From Branchiostoma floridae (lineage: Eukaryota; Chordata; Leptocardii; Amphioxiformes; Branchiostomatidae): a DNA stretch of 64,000 bases. Below the pieces are notes generated by a model. It had not been told where the DNA came from and did not search any database. It saw nothing but the letters and a program-made list of their open reading frames with translations. The stretch lies in NCBI RefSeq assembly GCF_000003815.2, contig NC_049983.1, positions 4,040,706-4,104,705 of the forward strand, in the 5' to 3' direction. The position numbers were made by a program, and so were the translations under genes. Shown in pieces: positions 43,501 through 54,241 of the stretch (position 1 is its first letter; each line of letters opens with the position of its first letter).

Positions 43501-44799
43501 TCTTAGTCCTGCTCTGCTTTGTTCCTAAAAAAATGACAGGCAAATCTGGTCCTACGCTCCCTGATGATGGTGATGGAACGTATCCCTTTTTATTGAGCTG
43601 GAAGCTACGATTAAAGATTAGTTATATAATGAGTTCATACCAACGTAGATGGACCTTTGTGTAAAAATCAAAGGTTGTCACGAAGTAGTGAAACTTCAGC
43701 CAAAAGATGTAAATTCGGGAATAGGCGATACTCCTGTTGTTGTTTGTCCAGCTAGCATCACATTTCGACTGTGCGATTTTTTCTTAAGTTTAAAGTTTGC
43801 AGTGTACTAATATGTATCAATCTGCTGTGCGTTAAGATCGAAGATGTCTGCAAACTTCTGTTCTTAAAAGACCTATAGTTGTTACTGACGAGTTTTAGTG
43901 AAATCTCACATGTGGATCCTGCGTCTCGACATGCTTTGACTTCTAAAATATTTGTATGAGATTGGAGTTGTTGATTATCTAAAGGTAAATATAAAGGCAC
44001 TAAGAATGACGAACGTTCACGATTCTTCAAGCTCATTGACAGTTCCTGGAATTTTCTACATGATTTGATTCTTATGAATTTCAAAAGAAATTCTTATGAA
44101 TTTTTTAAATTAATTTTTCTGATTTCTCATATATTTTGCCATCAGATACTATCTAAAAATGCTCTTTGCTACGGAAATGGAACCGATGTCTTAAAACTGC
44201 TATGTCTTAAAACTGCAAGTCAGAGCAAAACTAGAAAACCAATTTTAGCGAAAATATACAACACAGATTACTTTGCATTGTTACTTATGCTGCCATTTTG
44301 ATTGTTTTCAGATTACCTTCGTGATATAAGCTTTGCAGATCTGACACGTTATGTTATTTGGAGCTTTGGAATTATTTTTTATAACTTGCGTGCAGCACCA
44401 TATTGCCTTTGTCTTGTTTTATTGAATAAAACAAGATCTGACACAGAAGTACACGTGTCATCAAATATTGCACTAAGGCACGTTGTTGCATTTTGTACCG
44501 AGATATTGAACTACATCGTATTTTCAACTAAGTTAATGTCTATTATAAACAGTCGCTAACAGGGGCGGCACAGTGAGATGGATGTTTGCAAGCAAAAAAT
44601 AATAATCTGGTGCATGACGAAAATAAAGAATTCTCCCGCCATTTTCAATTTGCGAGCAAGGGGTCACTGTGGGTAACTCACGCACCGCAATGGAATCCTG
44701 CGCCACGGGTGTCTCACATTACTAGTGAACGCTTGTCTAAAGACAACCGCTGCCCACAACGATAGACAATATCAGTCGCACGACTATATAAGTGTTGTC
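43501..44799. other. Intergenic, nothing recognised
   Basis: AT-rich sequence with no domain-bearing frame or clear repeat on either strand. Confidence 0.4.
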
Positions 44800-45470
44800 T
44801 GTCTAAAGCGTATCCTTTTCCCCTACAAAGCAACGGTACTGATAATCAAAGGCTGTATCGCGTGTACTCGTCAGTTGGGTACTCACATAAACTTCGGTAT
44901 GATGGCAACTGGGTGTTTTAATCAAGCAGACACATGGATACAGATATGAGATTACCCAAGCTGACTACAATTGTGTTCACAAAATTACATATCTTGCACC
45001 TATACTGATCGGAACAGAATTTGTGTAACATATAGCCTGGCGACACATTCCTTCCATCCGGTGTACTAAGGGCTTGAGTGAAGGGAGTTTTGCGAATGCA
45101 AAATAGTTTTGTGTTCTTAGACACATGAAATTCCGTTCACATTGATTAGGCCACAACAAGTACATTTTATGAATGACATCCTTTGAAGACTCGAAAACTA
45201 ATAAATGAAAAACAAGACGGTATGGTAGTTTTTATCTTTAAGGAAACACCATAGACACTGTAACACAAGTTGAGGTGACAAAATATGGCATTGCCGACAA
45301 CAAGGCATTGCACTAGAAGTGACACTAGTGTGGTAGACTGGTTTCACTAACCATGTTGGCAACTACACTCATGGCTTCCATATTGGTGCCACTGTTGCAA
45401 CTATCCAGTAATTTTCACTTCTGCAGCTACAGTGAACCAAACTAGTGTCAATTCTACATACAGCTAGAGT
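44800..45470. repeat. Dispersed repeat, second copy of the 23920 family
   Basis: Aligns with 23930-24580 along most of its length, with moderate divergence. It contains the inner CCACAACAAGTACATTTTAT end. No coding frame. Confidence 0.65.
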
Positions 45471-45753
45471 TCGACAAACACATCTCTTCGCCAAATAATC
45501 ATGCCTTTATTTAAGACTTTAAGTTTAAAGTCTTATTCATGTATTACTAAATAGTAGCATGAACTGTGATCCTCACAAAGCCAGAAATGCTCCCAAAAAC
45601 AAGTCTGTGATCACAGATGACCTGGTACCATGCCTGGTCAATCAGAATTTCATGCCTTCCAGAGGTTTTGTCCCCAGTGTAACAGCGTCCAGCTCACAAG
45701 CTCCTCCAGCAAAAGATCTATGTAACAGCTGTGTCTATAGATATAGGTCAAAA

Positions 45754-45755
<2 letters not shown>

Positions 45756-45784
<29 letters not shown>
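45756..45784. repeat. (TA)n microsatellite
   Basis: About fourteen uninterrupted TA units. Confidence 0.95.
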
Positions 45785-45787
<3 letters not shown>

Positions 45788-45889
45788 AACAGTTTATTTC
45801 TGTTAATTAGCCACTGATTACAACTAAATGCATCTTTCCATGTAGATTATTATCTAAAGTACCTTTCAGCCAAAAACAATGCAAACAAG

Positions 45890-46560
45890 TTTGAAAGTCC
45901 TATCCTGGAATTCAGTGGATTTCCGAACTTTCCTCATTAATTATGCAAATTAGCTGTTGATTTGAATAATTAGCATTACATTGTGTAAGTCGTCACTTAG
46001 GCTATCTACCACTCAAAAATCATGACCAAAGCATGTTCAGAACACAAGATGTAAAAAAATTGAAGTTTTGCTGCAGTACCTTAGGAAGCCGCTAGGGGGC
46101 CCACAATCATACTCGACCTTCGTTGTTCTGACCCCTACCCACCTACTAAATATTATCAGGATCCTTTCAAGGCTTCTCGAGTTACGCATTACACAAACAA
46201 CCGGACGCACACACTCGGCCCGCTACCGTCCGTCCTAACGGAAAATGAAATGCTAACTATTTTCGAACACAACCTATTTTCGAACACAACCTTCCTTTTT
46301 GGAAACGCTACTTAATGCCAAATATCAAGAAAATCCATACACAGATTCTTGAGTTATATGCTGTTGGAATGGATTTATGAACGTTCCTCATTAATTATGC
46401 AAATTATCTGCTGATTTGCATAATAAGTATTACATTGTGTAAGTCATCACTCATTCTATCTACATACCAAAAATCCTGATGATCCGTCAACACGTTCTAA
46501 TTCTTATGCCAGTGTTGAGTACATGGAATGACTTTAACTGGTTACTGACTGGTAACTTAC
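45890..46560. repeat. Dispersed repeat with internal duplication, related to 60330-60830
   Basis: TCATTAATTATGCAAATTA..CTG.TGATTTG.ATAAT..ATTACATTGTGTAAGTC occurs twice (about 45930 and 46387). Between them lie a GCAGTACCTTAGGAAGCCGC block and CCCACCTACTAAATAT. Similar blocks (CCCACATACCAAATATCA, GCAGTACCATAACACGCCGC, CATGCAAATTACC) lie at 60330-60830, so this is a repeat family with a repeated inner module. Confidence 0.6.
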
Positions 46561-48288
46561 AGGGCAAACTGTGCAAATGTTCTTAGTTGCTAGTTCTTCA
46601 ACAACACTGGTAAGATTGCAGGGACAACTGAGTAGAAGCTTAACCTGTGATTCTCAGAAGTGAAAGACAAAGCATTCAATTTTTTCAAAGTTTAATAAAC
46701 ATCATTCCTATATTCTGGAGCTATTGTTGCCTTTGAGTGCTAATCATTTCATCAGCTTTCTATCATGACTAAAGTCCCTATCGATAATGGTGACTGTTCA
46801 TAATATGACTCATACAAACATACAGTTTCCACAGCAGCTATCACTAAAACATTGTGATGAGAGTAGTCCTAGACAGAATAAAGGTGGATGATTTTTAGGT
46901 AACGTTGCAATTGTGCGATAGCACATTAGGTACAAAAATACTCAGTCTGACAATATCAGAAAACCAGTAAGGAATAACATCGTAGATGTAGAACTAGAAG
47001 TAGATATGGGTAGGTTTAACTTTGCCTTGTGTGCTGAATATTACAGTTCCATTCATTCACTAAGACTTCTACCAACACAGATGAATGGTGTTGATGTATA
47101 GGGAGATGGCTGCCACCCTTAAAGCTACAAATGCCAGCTACAAATTGCAGACTGAACATCACATACAAGAACAGATACTGTAGTTCTCCTATCGCATACA
47201 CATAACTTGGTCAATAAATCTGGTCAATAAGTCCAGTCAGACTACGCTAATGGTACCTCTTACCTCTCTTGTGCACACTGAACTGATTTCTAAGATGTAT
47301 AACTCATATCTTCAAGTAATTTTGGACAGAAGAAATTGTACATTGTGCATTAATTCATCTTCAACATCATGCATGACTGTTGGCAATCATTGCAAGCAAT
47401 ACAAGAAATGACAAGAGCAATGTGCAATATAACACTTCAAGGTGGCTGTTCTACTTGAGCATTGGAAGCAAACACTTGATACAATACACTTAGAACTGTT
47501 TATAACATCATTGCGATGTTCTGAGTATGTTCTATAGTGTTCAAACATGTTAGAAACATTTCTAACATCAAAGTCATTATTTCTGATAGTTTCTAAACTG
47601 TTCCAACATAGATTCAACATTTGTGATCACATGTGATCACATGTTCGAACACTGAAACAAAATGATGAAACTGGGTCAGTGGGTTGGGAAGAGGGCAATT
47701 CACACATCCCTGCCAAGTACAGGAAAAAGTGTCTGTCTCACAGCTTCTCATAAAGGAGTCAACAGTGTCTACTAAAGAAAATCTAAAAATACAAGACTCA
47801 AACTAAAGGCACAGCTTAGCAGCTTGGTTTATGGGGCAATAAAAGTTTTTATGGAGGGAAAAAATGACACAAATTGTTGGAATATGTGATCACATGTTCC
47901 AACAATACCAAAAACACATAGATGTTTCTAAATTGTTCTAAATAAAGAGATATTTGTACCATTACTTTCCCAATGTTTCCAACATATCCAGACAGGTTCA
48001 AACATGTTCAAACTATCATTTTCAATTGTTTTAACAATTTAGAACTGTAGTGACTAAAATATTCTTTTACTTAGAATAGTTCAAACTCAATACAAATATT
48101 ATTTCAAAACCCTCTCGTTGACTCGGAATTGACTCTACCTTTTTGTTACTCTTTTGTCAGTTATTCACTTTTTGTAATAAACATTAGCATCACAGTTTTT
48201 GCAGGTTGTCTGTCCGGCTATTATTTTACCTTTCTTACTCACAGCAATATAATTTTAATATAATATTTTTAAACAAGCTCTTTTAAAT
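46561..48288. other. Intergenic, nothing recognised
   Basis: AT-rich. Words such as GATCACATGT and GTTCAAACATGTTC recur between 47520 and 48020, suggesting a decayed simple or tandem repeat. No coding evidence. Confidence 0.35.
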
Positions 48289-48851
48289 TTAGAATGCTTT
48301 CCAGGCAGTTGTGTTCTTTTGTGGACTTGTTTCACCTTCATCCTTTTGGCAATCTCTAGCGGGAATAGCAGGGACGTCTAGAAGCATTGAGGTGTTAGAA
48401 GATGTTGCTGAAGGGTTGCCAGAAAGCTCTGAGGTGGTAGATGTTGCTGATGGGTCCTCAAGAAGCTTTGAGGTGGTAGAACATGTTGGTTTGCGCCTTC
48501 TTGCTGCTATGTTGCGACGTTGAATCGTTTTAAGAGTCTCGAAGATGCAACTCTCTCATCTTTACTCTGTGGTTTCTTAATAGTCGTACTTGTCAGAATA
48601 CAACGCAGTGACACAACGACATCGGCTGTCTGTTTACACTGGTACTCGGTCATTTCATGCACACTGCTTTCTAACATTTCATCCACAGCATGTTTCAGTT
48701 TGGCTAGCTGTGATTTTAGGTGATCTTTAGGAGCTACTGTTTGTGTGCCCATGGATCCGGAATGGCTCTCAGCTGCCTCTCCACTGAATGTGTGATTACT
48801 AGTATGCAAATATGGTGGCATTATTACAGCCAACATGTCAGGGTGGTACAT
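48289..48851 (-). CDS. Possible coding fragment of an unknown protein, two frames
   Basis: On the minus strand 48851-48507 reads a soluble-looking, helical protein part (KDHLKSQLAKLKHAVDEMLE, SSVHEMTEYQCKQTADVVVS) that stops at 48507. An overlapping frame, open from about 48580 down to a TAA at 48289, reads TLKTIQRRNIAARRRKPTCS and then three similar Ser/Thr-rich blocks (STTSKLLEDPSAT, STTSELSGNPSAT, SSNTSMLLDVPA). The basic RRNIAARRRK could be a nuclear localisation or DNA-binding stretch. A shift between the frames, or an intron with a border I cannot place, would join them. It could be the 3' part of a host gene or of a transposon gene. I do not recognise the family. Confidence 0.35.
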
Positions 48852-48854
48852 TAA

Positions 48855-49347
48855 ATAACCAGAGGAAGTTTCTTGAGTCTCTATTGTTGCTTTTATGTCT
48901 TAAAGGGGGTGCTATCACATTAAATCACCAGAAGAAGATTTCTTAAGTCTCTATTGGTACTTTTATGTATTAAAGGGGTTGCTATGACATTAAATCGCCG
49001 GAAGATGGTTTCTTGAGTTTCTATCGGTGCTAATATGTGTTAAAGGAGAAGCTATGATATTAAATCACCAGAATAAGGTTTTTTTGGTCTCTATTGGTGC
49101 TTTCATGTGTTGAAAGGGGCGCTTTATCATCAAATCACAAGAATAAGGTTTCTTCAGTCTCTTTTGTTGGTTTAATGTGTGAAATTGGGCGCTATCACAT
49201 TAAATCACCAGAAGAGGATTTCTTGAGTCTTTTCTTTTATGTGGTAAATGGGGCCCTATCACGTTTAATCACCAGAAGAATGTTTCTTGAGTGTCTGTTG
49301 GTGATATAATGTACTGGGGGGGGGGGGCTATCACATTAAACCATAAG
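48855..49347. repeat. 70-bp tandem repeat, about seven units
   Basis: Units of the form AAATCACCAGAAGAAG.TTTC, TTGAGTCTCTATTGGTGCTT, TTATGTGTTAAAGGGG.GCTA, TCACATT repeat at 48922, 48992, 49062, 49132 and onward with a 70-bp spacing and 10-20% divergence by eye. A G-run interrupts the last unit. Noncoding. Confidence 0.85.
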
Positions 49348-49414
49348 AAGACAGCCAGGACCCACACAAAGGTGAATAAAGATAAATCAATTGCGAATTA
49401 TTACCCGAAGGCTA

Positions 49415-49480
49415 AGACCACGGCAAGTAGATTTGAATGACGTCAGCGCCTGCATTGATTTTTGTCTGATATCGGGAAAC
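49415..49480 (+). repeat. End of the 52793-type inverted-repeat family
   Basis: CCACGGCAAGTAGATTTGAA, then TGACGTCAGCGCCTGCATTG, then ATTTTTGTCTGAT. This matches the left end of the element at 52793. Similar ends without partner lie at about 18320 and 30297. Confidence 0.55.
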
Positions 49481-49562
49481 ACACAAGTGCCGAAGTTCCC
49501 CTACACAGTGTCTGGGGTTCGCACGGTAAGTTTGCTAAATGATATGTTAGCTAATGGACTGA

Positions 49563-50400
49563 TTAACCCTATCTAGACTGGGCTTTTTGGGCCTTCCCTG
49601 GCCTGGGGGTGGGGTGGGCTCATTCGACCCCCCTTCGTATTTTCAAAACGGCTAACTGTACGATCACCAAATTTGCAGGGAAGGTTGTGCTCATCGAGTT
49701 TTATAATTCCTGCAATTTTTATATGATTATAACGTAATATGACGTAATTATGACGTCATTAATTGATATTTTTGGCTAAAACCGGGAATTCCCATAATAC
49801 CTAAATATCTCACTCAAAAGGTTACCAATAAAGGTTTCTTATTGATATTTAAGTGTTATAAGACTTCTGTTGTCAAAAGTCGACGCAACGACGTCAAAAT
49901 GACGTCAAAGAATGACGTCATCTGTAGTTTAGCTATCCGCCATCTTGGATTATCAACCTTAAATTTTTCAAGATACATTTTTTTCAACATATAACGCTAA
50001 AACCCCTTGGAAATGGATTAAAAACGTTCACATGAATGTTTTCTGGAAGAAAATACCACGTAGTGATGAAATCTGAGTGAAAATAAACTTGTTATACTTC
50101 AAATCATGATATTGTCGGCCATCTTGGATTTTGACCAATTACGTCATCTCATTAGCATAATTTATGAATATTCAATTATAAATGTTTAACTAAGATGTGT
50201 TGGATATTAAAGATATATGAAAAGAAGTTTACTTTAGCAAGAAAATCTTAAAATCCCATTGTTTAAACCAAAATTAGTGATTTTTGTAAAATTTGCTTTT
50301 CAGAAACCCGTTGCCATGGCAACACGACAAAATTATAAATTTCCCCAATTTGTTTAAAATTGTTGCCAACAATATTTTAGGAAAACTCACCAATCTAAGC
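49563..50400. mobile_element. TTAACCCTATTCAGA-family element, right end eroded
   Basis: Starts TTAACCCTATCTAGACTGGG and carries the family's inner words (GGGAATTCCCATAATACC, TTGCCATGGCAACA, GTTGCCAACA, TTTTAGGAAAACTCACCAA). The terminal GGTTAA is missing, so the right end is lost or replaced at about 50395. Several TGACGTCA-like words occur inside. Confidence 0.65.
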
Positions 50401-51480
50401 ATTCAAGTATTGTGAAGAAAATAAAGTTTTCAACGATGTGTAGTGAAATGCAACTGAATATTCAAGTTTCCTAACTTTTGAGTTTGACTGCTACCGCTTC
50501 CCAGCTGCTACTCCTGTCAATCACTTCCATCAAAAACCTTTTGATCGCAATCAGGCTCGGCTGACAACGCTTTCAAAAATAACAACACAGGATCATGTTT
50601 TTAAGTAGTCACCAGTTTTATTATCCTTTCATATTCAAACATTCACCGTCGATCAATCTCTTTCTTTCTGAGACGTACACGTCTGGGAATGTTTATCAAA
50701 CTTTATCAAATGTTAATCTGAATTATTATCTCCACCCAAATCCCCTGCTGATATTAGTACGAAATTCGATGAATCAACGGTCGACAGATCCTCGGCAGTT
50801 TCAGGGCTTTTGTTGCATTTATGATATTTCTTCGGTTGGTTATGCGTCTGGAAAACTGTGACATTTTTTTTCGACGGATAAAGCTATGGTTCTGTCAACA
50901 TCTGTGTCTGCAGGATGGTAAAGTGTTTCACACAACCAAGAGGAATGTAAGTGCTAACAGTTGGGTAGTGCTGCTGCCTCTCTTATGACAATGATAGCAA
51001 GGTGTTCGTCCCACTGCAAAGTTTGCCGTTATTGTGCCATTGTTGCGTTATTGACGTAACAGCAGGATTATGAAAACGTTGGCAGGTATACATTCCTTGT
51101 TGTTGTGTGTTAAAGCCCAGCATCATCTATTTTTGTATCAACCCAATGAAACTATCCGATGCCTTCTGCTTCATGCTCCCGGTTCTCTACTTCCTGCTCT
51201 CCATGTGTTTCTTCCAGCAAGGTTCGACACACGAACGCCCTCCCTTCCTCTCGCAGTCTCACCTGCAGGCTTTATAGTCCAAATATCCTCGCTTTTCCAT
51301 CATCATCTCCTGCAGGTCTGTTAGGACAGGAGAAGAAATGTCAGAATTGTAGGAAATACAGTTGTCAAGCTGAGGTGAGACAAAGCTGGAAAACTGACAA
51401 CAATCCACGAGAGTGAAAAGCACTTAAAGAGCATAATGTCAAAGTTATGACACAAAAATGGAAATCATGACCCAATACAG
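50401..51480. other. Intergenic, one possible decayed exon copy
   Basis: Only 51290-51350 draws attention. Its minus strand (LTDLQEMMMEKRGYLDYKAC) resembles the candidate exon at 51497-51592 and ends at a GTGAGAC donor. Confidence 0.3.
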
Positions 51481-51496
51481 CCCAGCTCAGACGTAC

Positions 51497-51592
51497 CTTC
51501 TGCCTCAGCCTCCAGGACCTCATCTTCATCAGGCTGGTCTCGCTTCTCCATCTCCATCTCCAGTTGTTCGTTTTTGGACAGGAGAAGACTCA
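51497..51592 (-). CDS. Possible exon of an unidentified coiled-coil protein
   Basis: The minus strand reads LLLSKNEQLEMEMEKRDQPD and then EDEVLEAEAE, followed by a good donor (AAG then GTACGTCTG) at 51496. Charged, helix-prone residues and the donor suggest a real exon, but the acceptor is uncertain and no neighbouring exon was identified except the similar, decayed block at 51290-51350. Confidence 0.3.
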
Positions 51593-51675
51593 CAGGAGAT
51601 GTTAGAAACACTAACAGTCATGATTGTACTCATCAACAACCATATTAATATTGAAATCACTAGTTTTGTTGTATG

Positions 51676-51737
51676 TAAATGTGGATGTAGTTGTGGATGT
51701 GGATGTGGATGTGGATGTAGATGTGGATGTGGATATT
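51676..51737. repeat. (GGATGT)n microsatellite
   Basis: About ten tandem TGTGGA/GGATGT units with a few substitutions. Confidence 0.92.
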
Positions 51738-51959
51738 AAAGTCCTACTCAATTCTTTTGCCCGTCCTTAATATGTAATGACTGGGCCTATAGCCGTATAT
51801 TCTGCGCTGCTGTCAAATACTCTGTACAGACTGTCTGTGGTTTGTACAATCTTTACATCTAAAGGTTGTTTGTTTTCCACTTTGCCCATCTTCTGAGTTT
51901 GTTCCCTATAACATATGATATAGAGAGTTCTAAAGCTACGATCATAACGAACGCACTAA

Positions 51960-52130
51960 ATTATGTTGCTACGATCGTTAAAAGTTCTGCTACTATGAGC
52001 GTTAACAACTTAGTTGCTATGACTCTTAACAGCTCTATGGCTATGACATTGGAACAATTCTATTGCCATGATCCTAAACAGTTTTGTTGCTTTGATCCTA
52101 AAGAGCTCTGTTGCTATGGAAACAACCAGA
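51960..52130. repeat. Degenerate ~25-bp tandem repeat
   Basis: About seven units of the type TTGCTATGACTCTTAACAGC TCT, diverged from each other. Noncoding. Confidence 0.7.
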
Positions 52131-52792
52131 CCTGGTACTACGTGTGAAGATGGACTCCTGAAAACTTTGGTCCGCGGTGGAACTTCCAATGGTCTATATA
52201 TTCCTCTCAACAAATGTACGGCACCTAGAAAACCTATAGTACTGTACAATACTGCACTGCACTGTACATAACAGTACTGGAATGTTGACTTTCTACTGTA
52301 ATCCAATTCCTTGGCACAACTACGCTGCCCAAACAGCAGTGTCATTAAACATAGGAAATAAGTTCTAGTAAAAAGTAATACATGTGAAAGATAGAAAAAC
52401 AACTTATGTGTTTAACAAAATCACACCGCTTTAACACAGCTTACTCCACAGTGTGTTTGCACTAATATTGGCTTTCTTTTGTATTCACAGCCAATAAATC
52501 TACTGTATATCCACAAAATGAATAAATATTGTGTATTCAAAAAATTATTACGCCAAAATTTCAATACAATTCGAGTGCCAAAACAGTAGTGCACAACATT
52601 GCCACAAAAGACAGTAGAAAACTAGAAAGGCCGACATTTGCTCGAGAGCAAATACAGCATATTTCAGCCATCTCCCCATGCGCGTCATTTCTAGGGGTTC
52701 TGGGTCCCAGAAAATTTTAAATCAAGACCCTCTGAAACACTATTTCCTGCATTTTGAAGTGCATCTGTCTTGGTGAAGAAGATCAGAACACA

Positions 52793-53335
52793 TGGGTTTC
52801 AGTTTCAGCAAGTAAATTTTATGGATGACATCAGCGCGCGCATTAATTTTCGCCTGATTTCAGAAAAAAAACAAGAATTTTTTTCTTCTGCAGGGATGGT
52901 CAACATGACGATAAAGTACCAAAATGAGCAAATATGTTGTATTGTAGCCTAATAATTGTACTTGTAGAAGTGACACTTGCGAGGTACCCAGGGCTGTAGT
53001 TGTAGAAATGAAACTTATTGGATAGTTGTAAAAGTAACACCAATATGGAAGCCATGAGTGTGGTTATCAACTTTGTTGGTGATGCCAGTCTACCACACTA
53101 GTGTCACCTTTACCACACCAGTACATGTCTTAAATACAGGAATGAATGCCTTGTTGGCTCTGATACCATGTTTTGTCCCTTTGATTCTTTTTACAACAGT
53201 CATCAGCTTTATGGTGCCTATTTTTGAAAATGTATCTATCTTGTTTTTTTCACCCGTCTTGTTTTTTTTTTCGCCCTATCGCACTATTTTTGCAGTCTGC
53301 AGAGGATGTCATCCATAAAATTTACTTGCTGTGGC
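52793..53335. mobile_element. ~540-bp element with ~25-bp inverted termini
   Basis: The left end CAGCAAGTAAATTTTATGGA, then TGACATCAGCGCGCGC, is matched in reverse complement by the right end GATGTCATCCATAAAATTTA, then CTTGCTGTGG. The inner part is the reverse complement of the 23920/44800 family core (GACACTAGTGTGGTAGACTG, ACACTCATGGCTTCCATATTGG). No reading frame. Confidence 0.72.
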
Positions 53336-53524
53336 CTTGCATAGCAATTTTTGTCCCCAGCTGCAAAATTCCTTCAAAGTACTGAAGGACAGGTGCTGAC
53401 TACAACCCTGCTCCCAATGAAAACATGGCCTTTTGTATTTATAAGAAACTTAGTCCAAAATTGAATTTAGAAAACAAACGTCCCCCGTGCACGAATGGAC
53501 TTTCAAAAAGGTAAATTAGACCAG

Positions 53525-54241
53525 TCCCACTACAGCAGCTAGTGTTTGTGTTGGATTCAGTGATGGCCCGAGACTTACTCTGCCATGTATGATTATGTTA
53601 TTTCATATCTTCATACTGGTGATCATGACCAATGAGGATCACAGTAGCTGTGATGCTGTGTTGGATTCAGTGATAGCCTGAGACCGGCGCTGGTCTCTCT
53701 GATTATGTTGAGTCATATCTTCATACTGGTCATGACCAATGGTCACTACACCAGCTGTGGTGTTTGGGGTGACTTCAGTGGTGGCCTGACACTGGCCCTG
53801 CCCTGTATGATTATGTTGTTTGTCAAAATCGTCATACTGGTGATCATGACCAGTGGTCATTAAAGCAGCTCTGGTGTTTGGGTTGGATTTAGTGATGGCC
53901 TGAGACTGGCTCTGCCCTGTCTGATTGTGTTGTTTGTCTATATCTTCATACTGGTGGTCAAGACCACTGGTCATTAAAGCAGCTGCGGTGTTTTGGTTGG
54001 ATTGAGTGATGGCCTGAGACTGGCCCTGCTCTGTCTGATTGTGTTGTTTGTCTATATCGTCATACTGGTGGTCATGACCACTGGTCATTAAAGCAGCTGC
54101 GGTGTTTTGTTTGGACATAGTGGTGACCTGAGACTGGCCCTGTCTTGTCTGATTGCGTTCATTGTCTATATCTTCATACTGGTGATCATGACCACTGGTC
54201 ATTAAAGCAGCTGCGGTGTTTTGCTTGGACATAGTGGTGAC
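53525..54241 (-). pseudogene. Gene D tail downstream of the in-frame stop
   Basis: In the same frame as gene D and immediately after its TAG, the sequence continues with GTC ACC ACT and an open stretch of 197 codons (54232-53639) built from the same 38-residue repeats, with YEDI, YDDI, YEDI, YDDF and YEDM motifs. It ends at a TGA caused by a small shift relative to the repeat consensus. A further decayed unit can be followed to about 53525. It is probably the original end of the tail, now cut off by a point mutation. Confidence 0.75.

Noticed and set aside
48855-49347. CRISPR-like array of regularly spaced repeats
   Set aside because: The 70-bp units are contiguous with no unique spacers, and the window is clearly eukaryotic.
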